From Mesorhizobium sp. B2-4-3 (lineage in GTDB: Bacteria > Pseudomonadota > Alphaproteobacteria > Rhizobiales > Rhizobiaceae): a DNA stretch of 42,663 bases. Below the pieces are notes generated by a model. That model saw only the letters and a program-made list of their open reading frames with translations. It was not told where the DNA came from and ran no database searches. The position numbers and the translations under genes are program-made. Location of the stretch: positions 1-42,663 of the forward strand of contig NZ_VFVL01000042.1 in the NCBI RefSeq assembly GCF_006442815.1, given 5' to 3'. How positions within the stretch are numbered: position 1 is the first letter of the stretch; the number at the start of each line of letters is the position of its first letter. Shown here in pieces: positions 1 to 8,540 of this stretch.

Positions 1-75
1 ACGCAGATCTACACCCATGTGCTGGAAGAGCGGCTGGTGCGGCTGGTCAACGATCATCATCCGCTTGCCGACTAG
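1..75 (+). CDS. xerD: Site-specific tyrosine recombinase XerD, C-terminal end (partial)
   Basis: The window opens inside a reading frame that ends at a TAG at 73-75. The 24 visible residues contain TQIYTHV, the segment around the nucleophilic tyrosine of the Xer recombinases, followed by the DHHPLAD ending typical of XerD. XerD acts with XerC at the chromosomal dif site to resolve dimers at division. The identification rests on a short tail. The position directly upstream of accA supports it, because xerD-accA is a common order in Rhizobiales. The 5' part lies outside the window. Confidence 0.8.
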   Translation, partial: TQIYTHVLEERLVRLVNDHHPLAD

Positions 76-174
76 GCCTCATATCGCTATGTGAGGGCGA
101 CGTTCCACCGCCCGGAGCCGGCATTTCAGCGGTTCCGCCAGCCATTGCCTTCCGACGGATCGGTCCGCCCAAGC

Positions 175-1125
175 ATGTACAACTACCTCGATTTCGAAAA
201 GCCGGTGCAGGATCTGGAGCTCAAGATCCTTGAGCTGAAGAAGCTTGCCGAGAACGGCGAGGCGGTCGATGTTGCCGAAGAGATCAGCAAGCTGGAAAAG
301 CGCTCGCGCGACGCATTGCGCGACCTCTACAAGGCGCTCACGCCTTGGCAGAAGGTGCAGGTCGCGCGCCATCCCGACCGCCCGCACTGCGTCGACTACA
401 TCAAGGCGCTGTTCACCGATTTCACGCCTTTGGCCGGCGACCGCAATTTCGGCGACGACCAGGCGATCGTCGGCGGCTTCGCCCGTTTCCGCGGCGAGCC
501 CGTCGCGGTGATCGGCCAGGAGAAGGGCTCCGACACGGCAAGCCGTATCAAGCACAATTTCGGCTCGGTGCGCCCAGAGGGCTACCGCAAGGCGGTGCGG
601 CTGATGGAGCTTGCCGACCGCTTCCAGATCCCGCTGCTGACGTTGGTCGACACCGCCGGCGCCTATCCCGGCGTCGGCGCCGAGGAGCGCGGCCAGGCCG
701 AGGCCATCGCGCGTTCGACCTCGGCTTGCCTGTCGCTGAAAGTGCCGTCGATCTCGGTGGTGATCGGCGAAGGCGGCTCCGGCGGCGCCATCGCGATCGC
801 CACCGCCAACCGCGTCTACATGCTGGAACACGCCATCTATTCGGTGATCTCGCCCGAGGGTGCCGCCTCGATCCTGTGGCGCGACACCACGCGCTCCAAG
901 GATGCGGCGACCAACATGAAGATCACCGCGCAGGATCTTCTCGAGATGAAGATCATCGACGCCATTATTCCCGAACCGATGGGCGGCGCCCAGCGCGCGC
1001 CGGAAACGGTGATCGCCTCGACCGGCGACCTCATCGCCAGGACGATGAAGGATTTCGCCGGCGCCAACACCGATTTCCGCGAGCAGCGCCGCGAGAAGTA
1101 CCTGGCGATGGGCCGCAGCCTTTAA
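175..1125 (+). CDS. accA: Acetyl-CoA carboxylase carboxyltransferase subunit alpha
   Basis: This is a 316-residue protein, the normal AccA length. With AccD it forms the cytosolic carboxyltransferase that moves CO2 from carboxybiotin to acetyl-CoA, giving malonyl-CoA for fatty acid synthesis. The start MYNYLDFEKP is the usual rhizobial AccA N-terminus, so ATG at 175 is preferred over an in-frame GTG at 91 that would add 28 residues with no family resemblance. An N-terminal helical region (DLELKILELKKL) precedes the crotonase-fold carboxyltransferase domain, with the glycine-rich oxyanion segment GEGGSGGAIAI around residues 200-210 and the RAPE segment near the C-terminus. It is transcribed in the same direction as xerD, 99 bases upstream. 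A 224-base gene-free stretch follows; there I see only a 10-bp direct repeat, CTTGCGGTAA, at 1134 and 1238. Confidence 0.96.
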   Translation: MYNYLDFEKPVQDLELKILELKKLAENGEAVDVAEEISKLEKRSRDALRDLYKALTPWQKVQVARHPDRPHCVDYIKALFTDFTPLAGDRNFGDDQAIVGGFARFRGEPVAVIGQEKGSDTASRIKHNFGSVRPEGYRKAVRLMELADRFQIPLLTLVDTAGAYPGVGAEERGQAEAIARSTSACLSLKVPSISVVIGEGGSGGAIAIATANRVYMLEHAIYSVISPEGAASILWRDTTRSKDAATNMKITAQDLLEMKIIDAIIPEPMGGAQRAPETVIASTGDLIARTMKDFAGANTDFREQRREKYLAMGRSL

Positions 1126-1349
1126 TCGGGCATCTTGCGGTAAACTGTGGCAGCAACGACCAATTTCGCCACAAAAATGCCGCCGGATTCGGCTCAATGG
1201 ACTTGCCGTGAGGGGTTGGCCCAATTTGTCGCGAAGACTTGCGGTAAGGAATTTTCAAGGTTAACGGGCTTACGGTCCAATGGTGTTCAGCCTGCGGGTC
1301 AAGCCACGCCGAGAGCTGTTGGCCCGAGAGAAAAGACGTAGCTGTATCG

Positions 1350-2642
1350 ATGTTTGCCAAGCTTGCCCGCACCGGAGTCCTGATCGCCGCCATTGGCGTC
1401 GCCGGCTGCAATGATTCGTCGATGAAGGATTTCGCGCCGGAGGCCAACAAGCCGCTGCCGGACAAGATCCTCGCCGACATGAAGGCCAAGGGCATGGTGC
1501 GCACCTCCTCGGTGATGGCGCGCATCTTCAAGGAGGAAGGCAAGCTGGAGATCTGGAAGGCCAAGACCAATGGCCGCTACGATCTCGTCGCCAGCTACGA
1601 CATCTGCAAATGGTCGGGAAAGCTCGGCCCCAAATACACCGAGGGCGACCGCCAGGCGCCGGAGGGCTTCTACACGGTGCGTCCGTCGCAGATGAATCCG
1701 CGCTCGAATTACCATCTGTCCTTCAACATCGGCTTCCCCAATGCCTATGACCGCGCCAACGGCCGCACCGGCCAGAACCTGATGGTGCATGGCGCCTGCT
1801 CGTCGTCGGGCTGCTATTCGATGACCGACGCCCAGATCGAGCAGATCTATGCCTTCGGCCGCGACGCCTTCCAGGGCGGCCAGACCGAGTTCCAGATCCA
1901 GGCTTTCCCGTTCCGCATGACCGCCGCCAACATGGCGCGCTACCGCGGCGACCCGAACTACGACTTCTGGAAGATGCTGAAGGTCGGCTACGACAATTTC
2001 GAGATCACCAAGGTGCCGCCGAAGGTCGACGTCTGCGAGAAGCGCTACGTCTTCAATCAGGTCGCGCCCGAAGGCACGACCTTCGACCCGACCGGCCCCT
2101 GCCCCGCGACGACCCAGCCGGATTCGCTGAAGACGGCCTACGCCAACTACGAGAAGAGCTACGACGCGGCCTTCAATTCGGCCGTAAAATCGAGCACGCC
2201 GCCGCCGAAGCCGACGATTGCCGGCGTCAAGGAAGCCAGCATCGTTTCCGACTGGTCGAAGCGCCGTGCTCGCGGTGAGCGCGTGCCGATCGATCCGCCG
2301 TCGATGAATTCCGACGGCTCGGTGACGGAAACGACCCGCATGGGCCGCATCGATTCCCCGGCCGGCCGCAAGATGGCGGCGGCCGACGCGGAAAAGGAAG
2401 CCAAGCGCAAGGCAGAAGAACAGCGCCTGGCGGCGATCGAGGCGGCCAAGGCCGCCAAGGAAGCAGCCAAGGCGCAACAACTGGCCGAAAAGGAAGCCGC
2501 CAAGCAGGCGGCCCAGCAGCAGGTCGTCACCGCCGGCGTCGAGGCAGCACCAGCCCAGCCTGATGCGCAGCAGGCAGCCGACGCCGACCAAGGCACCGTC
2601 TCGAAGCTCAAAAAGAAGCTGCTCGGCATGTTCGGCGGCTGA
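1350..2642 (+). CDS. Lipoprotein L,D-transpeptidase (YafK/YkuD type)
   Basis: This 430-residue envelope protein has an N-terminal signal ending in the lipobox VAGC at residues 17-20, so it is predicted to be lipid-anchored at Cys20. The catalytic YkuD-type domain covers about residues 40-215 and carries HGACSSSGCYSM at 147-158, the YafK-family version of the HxxxxxxSxGC active site, with Cys155 the likely nucleophile. YafK relatives cleave or form links between peptidoglycan and lipoproteins or between peptides; which reaction occurs here cannot be read from sequence. Residues about 340-390 form a long Ala/Lys/Glu/Gln-rich, probably coiled-coil tail absent from short YafK proteins, which may span the periplasm or bind the wall. 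A TusA-like gene follows after 11 bases. The family is firm and the exact activity open. Confidence 0.85.
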   Translation: MFAKLARTGVLIAAIGVAGCNDSSMKDFAPEANKPLPDKILADMKAKGMVRTSSVMARIFKEEGKLEIWKAKTNGRYDLVASYDICKWSGKLGPKYTEGDRQAPEGFYTVRPSQMNPRSNYHLSFNIGFPNAYDRANGRTGQNLMVHGACSSSGCYSMTDAQIEQIYAFGRDAFQGGQTEFQIQAFPFRMTAANMARYRGDPNYDFWKMLKVGYDNFEITKVPPKVDVCEKRYVFNQVAPEGTTFDPTGPCPATTQPDSLKTAYANYEKSYDAAFNSAVKSSTPPPKPTIAGVKEASIVSDWSKRRARGERVPIDPPSMNSDGSVTETTRMGRIDSPAGRKMAAADAEKEAKRKAEEQRLAAIEAAKAAKEAAKAQQLAEKEAAKQAAQQQVVTAGVEAAPAQPDAQQAADADQGTVSKLKKKLLGMFGG

Positions 2643-2653
2643 GAGCCTTCCGC

Positions 2654-2893
2654 TTGGCAAGACAGCCCGCCATCTACGATCTCAAGGGACTGAACTGTCC
2701 GCTGCCGGTGCTGAAGGCCCGCAAGCGACTGGCCGCGATGCGGCCGGGCACCCGGCTGTGGCTCGAGACCACCGATCCGCTGGCGGTGATCGACATCCCG
2801 GCCTTCTGCGCCGATGCCGGCCACCAGTTGCTCCAGACGGCGGCAGTCACCGGCGGCCACCGCTTCCTGGTCGAGCGCGGCAACGCGGCCTGA
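2654..2893 (+). CDS. TusA-like sulfurtransferase
   Basis: This 79-residue protein has the TusA/SirA/YeeD fold signature: a single Cys15 in the motif CPLP at 15-18, the family's CPxP, preceded by YDLKGLN. Such proteins carry a persulfide sulfur on this cysteine for tRNA thiolation, molybdenum cofactor or other sulfur-relay pathways; the partner here is unknown. The start is TTG at 2654, 11 bases after the transpeptidase stop, suggesting cotranscription. No better ATG keeps the beta strand in front of the CPxP motif. It ends 17 bases before the convergent GTPase gene. Confidence 0.85.
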   Translation: MARQPAIYDLKGLNCPLPVLKARKRLAAMRPGTRLWLETTDPLAVIDIPAFCADAGHQLLQTAAVTGGHRFLVERGNAA

Positions 2894-2910
2894 GCCGGTG
2901 TCTTTTCGGC

Positions 2911-4056
2911 CTATAACCCGGCTATCGCCAGCGGATTGGCTTCCAGCGCCGCGCGATCCGGGGTGTCGATCGACGGCTTGTTGGTGAAGGCGGCGAACAG
3001 CCGCCGGATATAGTCATCCGGCATGTCGAGCGTGACCAGCACCAGCCTGGTGCCGCGCTGGCCGTCGGGCCAGGCCGGCAGTCTTGCCGGCGGATGCAGT
3101 ATCTTCTGCACGCCATGGATAACCAGCGGCCGCGAGGGATCCTCCGCGAGCTCGATGACGCCCTTCATGCGCAGGAGTTTCTCGCCATGCGTCGAGCGCA
3201 GAAGGTCGAGGAACATCTCGATCGCCGAGAACGGCACCGGGCCGTCATGGACAAGCGAGTGCGAGCGCACCCGCGTGTCGTGGCGATGCGCATGATGATG
3301 GCGGCCATGATCATCGTCGCCGTCATGGTGATGATGGTCGTGATCATGGTGATGATCTTGATCATGGTGATGATCCTGATCATGCGCCGCCTCTTCGCCA
3401 AGCCAGCGCCGCACGTCGGCGGACTTGGTCTCAGGATTATAGAGCCCGCAATTGAACAGCGTCGCGGCGCCCGTGCCGGCCTCGCTGACATCGAGCACGA
3501 CGGCGCCGGGATTGATCTGCTTGAGCCTTGCCCGCAACGCCTCGATCTCGGCCGCGCCGGCAAGGTCCGCCTTGGTCAGCACGATGCGATCGGCCACCGC
3601 CGCCTGCTTCACCGCCTCGACATGGGCATCGAGCGTCGCCTCGCCGTTGACGGCGTCGACCAGCGTGATGACGCCGTCGAGCCGGAAGGCCTGCACCAGC
3701 GCCGGATGCGCCATGATCGACTGCAGCACCGGCGCCGGATCGGCCAGGCCCGTCGTCTCGACGACGACGCGGGCCAGTTTCGCGATACGGCCGGTCTGCA
3801 GGCGGTCGACGAGATCGGCAAGTGTGTCGACGAGGTCGCCGCGCACCGTGCAGCAGAGGCAGCCGTCGGAAAGCTGGATGATGCCGTCGGACGCCTGCTC
3901 GACCAGCAGATGGTCGATCGCCACCTCGCCGAACTCGTTGATGATCACGGCCGTGTCGGCAAGCTCCGGATCCTTGAGCAGCCGATTGAGCAGCGTCGTC
4001 TTGCCGGCGCCGAGAAAGCCGGTGAGCACGGATACGGGGATAGGAAAGCCGCTCAT
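2911..4056 (-). CDS. CobW/ZNG1-family GTP-dependent zinc chaperone (G3E GTPase)
   Basis: This 381-residue G3E GTPase has a P-loop at 13-21 (GFLGAGKTT), the metal-binding CxCC motif at residues 66-69 (GCLCC), a TKAD guanine-specificity motif at 161-164, and a C-terminal CobW domain. Between the two domains, residues about 225-260 are almost entirely His and Asp, an unusually strong metal-binding loop. ZNG1/COG0523 proteins insert zinc into client enzymes, often under zinc starvation, whereas CobW itself serves cobalamin synthesis. No cobalamin genes are nearby, so zinc delivery is the better guess. It lies 8 bases downstream of the D-Ala-D-Ala carboxypeptidase gene on the same strand, suggesting one transcript. 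No zinc-regulator site is obvious. Confidence 0.88.
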   Translation of the reverse strand: MSGFPIPVSVLTGFLGAGKTTLLNRLLKDPELADTAVIINEFGEVAIDHLLVEQASDGIIQLSDGCLCCTVRGDLVDTLADLVDRLQTGRIAKLARVVVETTGLADPAPVLQSIMAHPALVQAFRLDGVITLVDAVNGEATLDAHVEAVKQAAVADRIVLTKADLAGAAEIEALRARLKQINPGAVVLDVSEAGTGAATLFNCGLYNPETKSADVRRWLGEEAAHDQDHHHDQDHHHDHDHHHHDGDDDHGRHHHAHRHDTRVRSHSLVHDGPVPFSAIEMFLDLLRSTHGEKLLRMKGVIELAEDPSRPLVIHGVQKILHPPARLPAWPDGQRGTRLVLVTLDMPDDYIRRLFAAFTNKPSIDTPDRAALEANPLAIAGL

Positions 4057-4064
4057 CGGCTTGG

Positions 4065-5231
4065 CTAGTTGGCCGATTTGACGGGCTGGTCGCCCTGCGC
4101 CCCGGCAGCGGCGGTCGCCACCGGCTCGGCGCCGGCCGGCGCCGGCCTGTCGGGCCGCCAGCTCGGCAGCGGCACATCGGCATAATTCTGATCGACCTGG
4201 TCGACGAAAGCCTTCGGCGCCGGACCGGTGGCGCCGCCGAGGCCGACCGCAATCAGCGCCGGATGGTCGAGCTTCACCTGGTAGGGCGATTTCGGCTTAT
4301 CCTTAGCCGCAACCTCGGGCGCCGCCTCGGACTGCTCTTCGGGCGCCTTCTTCTTGCAGATCTCGTCATGCATGTCGTTGGGCGACAGCGTGTCGCCATA
4401 GGGCTTGAGCGCTGCCAGAGTGGTCGAACCCGCAGCCGGCGTATCAAAACCCTGGTCGAGCAGCTTTGCCGCCGCTTCGGCGCGGCTGACCGCCGATTTC
4501 TCGCCAAGCACCACGGCGACCAGCGTGCGACCGTTGCGCGTCGCCGAGCCGATCATGTTGAACCCGGAAGAGCAGACGAAGCCGGTCTTCATGCCGTCCG
4601 CGCCGGGATAGCGGCCAATGAGCAGATTGTAGTTGGGAAGCGCCTTCTTGCCGACTGCAAGGCCTTCGATCGAGAACCAGGGCGCGTATTGCGGAAAATC
4701 GGTGCGCAGCGCCGTCACCAGCACGGCGAGGTCGCGCGCGGTCGTGTATTGTTCCGGCGAATAGAGCCCGTTCGGGTTGACGAAATGCGTTCCGACCATG
4801 CCGAGCCTGGCCGCCTCCGCGTTCATGCGGTCGGCGAATGCGGCTTGCGACCCGCCGATATTCTCGCCGACGGCCATGGCGATGTCGTTGGCCGACTTGA
4901 CCAGCATCATCTTCAACGCATTGTCGAGCCGCATCACCGAGCCGGGCTTGAAGCCCATCTTGCTCGGCGGCTCGCCGGCCGAATGCTTCGTCACCTTGAT
5001 CGGCGAATCGAGCGCCACCTCGCCCGCCTGGATCGCGCGGAAGGTGACATAGGCCGTCATCAGCTTGCTGAGCGAGGCCGGATACCAGCGCTTGAACGCG
5101 TCCTGATGCTCAAGAATGGAGCCGCTCTTCAGATCGAATAGCACCACCGGATTGGCGCGCGCCGCGCTCGCAAACACCGGAAGCGCCAGCGCGCCTGCCA
5201 GCAAGAGGTTGAGGAAATGCCTTTGCCGCAT
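4065..5231 (-). CDS. D-alanyl-D-alanine carboxypeptidase (PBP5/6, DacA/DacF type)
   Basis: This 388-residue secreted serine peptidase trims the terminal D-Ala of peptidoglycan pentapeptides. It carries all three penicillin-binding motifs: SLSK at residues 53-56 with Ser53 the nucleophile, SAN at 113-115, and KTG at 215-217. Residues 1-26 form a signal peptide (LLLAGALALPVF, then ASAARA before mature N). The start at 5231 puts this signal at the N-terminus; an upstream in-frame start at 5306 would bury it behind 25 residues. The C-terminal part is Pro/Ala-rich with one Cys and no clear amphipathic anchor of the E. coli PBP5 kind. It is divergent from the amidohydrolase gene and followed closely by the CobW-like gene. 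Confidence 0.93.
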   Translation of the reverse strand: MRQRHFLNLLLAGALALPVFASAARANPVVLFDLKSGSILEHQDAFKRWYPASLSKLMTAYVTFRAIQAGEVALDSPIKVTKHSAGEPPSKMGFKPGSVMRLDNALKMMLVKSANDIAMAVGENIGGSQAAFADRMNAEAARLGMVGTHFVNPNGLYSPEQYTTARDLAVLVTALRTDFPQYAPWFSIEGLAVGKKALPNYNLLIGRYPGADGMKTGFVCSSGFNMIGSATRNGRTLVAVVLGEKSAVSRAEAAAKLLDQGFDTPAAGSTTLAALKPYGDTLSPNDMHDEICKKKAPEEQSEAAPEVAAKDKPKSPYQVKLDHPALIAVGLGGATGPAPKAFVDQVDQNYADVPLPSWRPDRPAPAGAEPVATAAAGAQGDQPVKSAN

Positions 5232-5371
5232 GATCAAATCCGAAAATCGCCTCTTGCCGTAGTCGCCGCTGGGTCCGTAAGATTTCGTTACCCATCGCCA
5301 GCACAAATGCGGCTCGACCCTCGACCCCGGACCGCATTGTTGTCGTGCTATTTACCCTATGTGACGCCAAA

Positions 5372-5386
5372 ATGGCAAAGTGCCAT
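5372..5386. promoter_or_regulatory. Palindrome in the divergent dac/amidohydrolase spacer
   Basis: ATGGCA-AAG-TGCCAT is a perfect 6-bp inverted repeat with a 3-base centre. It lies in the 223-base spacer between the divergent carboxypeptidase and M20 genes, about 70 bases before the M20 start, in an AT-rich stretch. It could be an operator for either gene. This is a sequence pattern only; no regulator is linked. Confidence 0.3.
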
Positions 5387-5454
5387 ATATTCACAATTGC
5401 TGAGCAGTGGCTTCTGAACCGACTGCCGCCAGTCAACCAAGAGATGGAACGATC

Positions 5455-6618
5455 ATGCCGATTCTGAACCGCGCCGCGCAAATGCAGGAAGAAGTTGCCG
5501 GCTGGCGACGACATCTGCATCAGACACCGGAGCTGAATTTCGACGTCTTCCAGACCGCCGGCTTCGTCACCGAAAAGCTGAAGGCGTTCGGCTGCGACGA
5601 GGTGGTGACGGGGCTGGGCAAGACCGGCGTCGTCGGCATCATCCGAGGCCGCAAGGGCGATGGTCCGACCATCGGGCTGCGCGCCGACATGGATGCGCTG
5701 CCGATCGAAGAGATCACCGGCAAGCCATGGGCCTCGACCGTGCGCGGCAAGATGCATGCCTGCGGCCATGACGGCCATACCGCGATGCTGCTTGGAGCCG
5801 CCAAATACCTCGCCGAGACGCGCAATTTCACCGGCACCGTGGCGGTCATCTTCCAGCCGGCCGAGGAAGGCGGCGGCGGCGGCAACGAAATGGTCAAGGA
5901 CGGCATGATGGAGCGCTTCGGCATCGAGAAAGTGTTCGGCATGCACAATATGCCGGGCCTGCCGGTCGGTCAGTTCGCCATCAAGCCCGGCCCGATCATG
6001 GCCGCGACCGCCGAATTCACCATCACCGTCAAGGGTCGCGGCGGCCATGCCGCGATGCCGCACGGCACGATCGACCCGATCGTCATCACCAGCCAGCTGG
6101 TCGGCGCGCTGCAGACGATTGCCTCGCGCAGCACCGATCCGGTCGAGGCCGTGGTGGTGTCGGTGACCAAGTTCCACGCCGGCGACGCCTATAACGTCAT
6201 CCCCGAAACCGCCGAGATCGCCGGCACGGTGCGCACGCTGAAGAAGGAAGTGGCCAAGAAATCGGAAGAGCGCATCCGCGCGCTCTGCGCCGGGCTCGCC
6301 TCAGCCTTCGGCGCCACCATCGAGGTCGATTACGACGCCAATTACCCCGTCACTTTCAATCATGCCGAGGAGACCGTGTTTGCGGGCGATGTCGCCGCCG
6401 ATATCGCCGGCGACGGCCATGTCCACCGCGCCATCCAGCCGGTGATGGGCGGCGAGGATTTCTCCTATATGCTGGAAGCCCGCCCCGGCGCCTTCATCTT
6501 CATCGGCAATGGCGACTCGGCCGGCCTGCATCACCCGGCCTACGACTTCAACGACGAGGTCATCCCGCACGGCATGAGCTATTGGGTGAAGCTGGCCGAG
6601 ACCGCGCTGGCCGCCTGA
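5455..6618 (+). CDS. M20-family amidohydrolase (hippurate/N-acyl-amino-acid hydrolase like)
   Basis: This 387-residue cytosolic metallopeptidase of the M20D type hydrolyses N-acyl bonds of amino acids or related amides. It shows the family motifs RADMDALP (76-83), HACGHDGHTAML (101-112, metal ligands Cys103 and His105), FQPAEEG (about 133-139) and a C-terminal GGEDFSYM with a metal-ligand neighbourhood. The bacterial dimerisation lid occupies the middle third (VKGRGGHAAMPHG). ATG at 5455 gives the usual start MPILNRAAQMQEE and has GGAACGAT upstream; an in-frame GTG at 5407 adds 16 unrelated residues. The substrate is not readable: hippurate hydrolase, IAA-amino acid hydrolase and aminoacylase annotations all share these motifs. 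Confidence 0.92.
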   Translation: MPILNRAAQMQEEVAGWRRHLHQTPELNFDVFQTAGFVTEKLKAFGCDEVVTGLGKTGVVGIIRGRKGDGPTIGLRADMDALPIEEITGKPWASTVRGKMHACGHDGHTAMLLGAAKYLAETRNFTGTVAVIFQPAEEGGGGGNEMVKDGMMERFGIEKVFGMHNMPGLPVGQFAIKPGPIMAATAEFTITVKGRGGHAAMPHGTIDPIVITSQLVGALQTIASRSTDPVEAVVVSVTKFHAGDAYNVIPETAEIAGTVRTLKKEVAKKSEERIRALCAGLASAFGATIEVDYDANYPVTFNHAEETVFAGDVAADIAGDGHVHRAIQPVMGGEDFSYMLEARPGAFIFIGNGDSAGLHHPAYDFNDEVIPHGMSYWVKLAETALAA

Positions 6619-6752
6619 GCGGCCGCCGGCGAAGGCTCCGCCGCCATACGCTTGACCGGCTCAGCCCGACCTCGCCGAGACATTACGGCCAATGGGGAGG
6701 TCAGCATGCCCCTTGGCGAACCGACCCGAAGCGGCTATGTGTCTGGCCGCGT

Positions 6753-6829
6753 GGTCCCGTAGCTCAGTAGGATAGAGCGGCAGATTCCTAATCTGTAGGT
6801 CACAGGTTCGATTCCTGTCGGGATCACCA
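6753..6829 (+). tRNA. tRNA-Arg, anticodon CCT
   Basis: The 77-base sequence folds as a tRNA. The acceptor stem GGTCCCG pairs with CGGGATC, followed by discriminator A and an encoded CCA. The D arm is AGCTCAGTAGGATAGAGC. The anticodon stem GCAGA/TCTGT has loop TTCCTAA, giving anticodon CCT, which reads the rare codon AGG. The T arm contains GGTTCGATTCC. The gene-free 212 bases after it (6830-7041) hold nothing I recognise. tRNA-Arg genes are frequent integration sites, but I found no second copy of the 3' end in the window. Confidence 0.96.
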
Positions 6830-7041
6830 TGCTTTTCAAGGGCTTGGCGAGCAGGTCGCCGCACTCTTTCTGAAGACCGATACGACGAGTTCCTGCGGGC
6901 TCCGTGGTTGCGGGCTTCCAGCCTGCCACTGATCCGACGCATCGATTTCCACCGGTAGCGTGGCGTGGACCGCTCCGCCGCCAGGAATCGCCGACGAGCT
7001 GCAAGCGCGCCAGCCCCAATACGAGGGTGTCAGGGCCATCC

Positions 7042-8436
7042 TTAAGAGAACGGCCCGGAAAGGTGGTGCGTGCGCATAAGTGTGGAGAGACGGTTCGCGG
7101 CCTCGGCGAACGCTTCGCCACCGGAAGCGATCAGCGCCGGTCGCTCCTGCTCGGACGCGGCCAGAATGCGTTCCCAGAACGCGGCAACGAGAGCGCCCGA
7201 TCGGGCGAGGTCGGCGGCTACGCTCTGATCGTCGGCCAGCGCCGCCAGATGCTGGGGGTTGATGCCGCCGATACCGGGCGGGGCTTTCGCTCCCATGTCG
7301 ACAAAACCGGAAGGCAGCGATCCTTTCAGATTGTGGACGCGATGGTCGACGATGACGGCGCAGATCTGATCGACAGCCTGCTTGGCGCCTGCGACACGGG
7401 AGGGATGGTCGGTGTCGGCCGCGGCATGCGGGAGAAGTTCCAGACGCTGGCCATGGCGTTCGACCAGCTTCAGGTAAGGCAGCATCGGTCCTGAAAGCGT
7501 GGCGCCGTCGGCAAAAACGTCGGCATCGATCGCCGCGTGGGAAATACGGCCCGATTCCAATGCGCGCTCCAGCGCTGCCACGTCGACCAGCTCGCCGCGA
7601 TCGTAGTTGATCAGCACGGCGCCATGGTTGAGAGCGGAAAGCAGCTCGTCTGAGATCAGTCCGGCGTTGGCGTATCTTTGCCGGCCGGCATCGAAAGCGC
7701 CCAGGCCGAGATGGACCGAAAGCGCGTCCGCGCCGCGCGCCGCGTCCACCATGCTTGCGGCGTAGTCGAAGCCTTCCAGCTCGATCCATTTGCGGTGACG
7801 GGGCCGCGCATGGATGGTGACCCGCATGCCGAAGGCCTGGCCGAGCCTGGCGAATTCCCGACCGATGTTGCCATAGCCGATCACCGCCAGTCTTTTGCCT
7901 TCGAGCTTCTCGGTCGGGTAATGGCGCAGATCTTTTCCCGTATCGAACTGCCCGCCGGCGACCAGGCTGTTGAGCCTATCCACGGGAAGATCCGGCCTGA
8001 CTTTCAGCAGCGCCTTCATGGCCATTTGCGCGGTGGCGCGACTGTTGATGCCCGGCGTATTCATAAGCGGCGCTTCGCCGCCCTCTCCGCTGCCCCCGCC
8101 CCACGATGCCGAGCCCATATTGCCGGTGCCGGTTCCGATGCGCACGCCGCCGAGGCGGAACCTGGCCTCCGCCGGAATGAAGGTCGCAGCCACGATGACG
8201 GCGTCATAACGGCCATCGCCAGCCTCGGCCAACAATTCTTCCCGCGTGCTCAATTGCGGCAGGTAGAAGAAATGCAGCCTGCCGGGATCGAGGGCGCCAG
8301 CGCTGCCGATGCCTGTCTGATGGAACACGCCGCCCTTGGCTTCGATGTAAGCCTTGACCTCGCTGTGATCGGGATTGCCGTCCGCGCCGAAGCGGAGACC
8401 GACAAAGTCGCAGATCAGAATGTTGGCTGATGTCAT
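7042..8436 (-). CDS. D-isomer-specific 2-hydroxyacid dehydrogenase family protein
   Basis: This 464-residue NAD(P)-dependent oxidoreductase has an N-terminal catalytic half and a Rossmann domain beginning at LAVIGYGNIGREFARLG (GxGxxG at 187-192). Family positions are present: NTPGINS before the Rossmann fold, the catalytic Arg in NYDRGELVD, the acidic residue region AAIDADVFAD, and a late catalytic His in LLPHAAADTDHP. It is longer than typical members (310-410 residues), with an extra C-terminal helical region of roughly 100 residues (from about VDQICAVIVD) and a Gly-rich insert near residues 101-121. The substrate is unknown. ATG at 8436 has AGGGAAAC upstream and is preferred over 8475. It lies alone on the minus strand between the tRNA and an aldehyde dehydrogenase remnant, which looks like an accessory patch. 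Confidence 0.82.
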   Translation of the reverse strand: MTSANILICDFVGLRFGADGNPDHSEVKAYIEAKGGVFHQTGIGSAGALDPGRLHFFYLPQLSTREELLAEAGDGRYDAVIVAATFIPAEARFRLGGVRIGTGTGNMGSASWGGGSGEGGEAPLMNTPGINSRATAQMAMKALLKVRPDLPVDRLNSLVAGGQFDTGKDLRHYPTEKLEGKRLAVIGYGNIGREFARLGQAFGMRVTIHARPRHRKWIELEGFDYAASMVDAARGADALSVHLGLGAFDAGRQRYANAGLISDELLSALNHGAVLINYDRGELVDVAALERALESGRISHAAIDADVFADGATLSGPMLPYLKLVERHGQRLELLPHAAADTDHPSRVAGAKQAVDQICAVIVDHRVHNLKGSLPSGFVDMGAKAPPGIGGINPQHLAALADDQSVAADLARSGALVAAFWERILAASEQERPALIASGGEAFAEAANRLSTLMRTHHLSGPFS

Positions 8437-8540
8437 GAACGTCGTTTCCCTGCAGCTGTCTCCAGCTACTCCCATCCGTTATCCGATGGACCGACGTGAA
8501 GCGGCATATCCGGGTCGCAAGCGAGAAATCCGCCCCCTGG

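Noticed and set aside
3290..3390. Repetitive ATGATGATG-like DNA
   Set aside because: It is simply the codons of the His/Asp-rich loop of the CobW-like GTPase, not a satellite or regulatory repeat.
6735..7121. Minus-strand frame across the tRNA with residues like NRTCDLQIRN
   Set aside because: It is the well-known false protein created by translating tRNA genes antisense; the tRNA-Arg explains the sequence.
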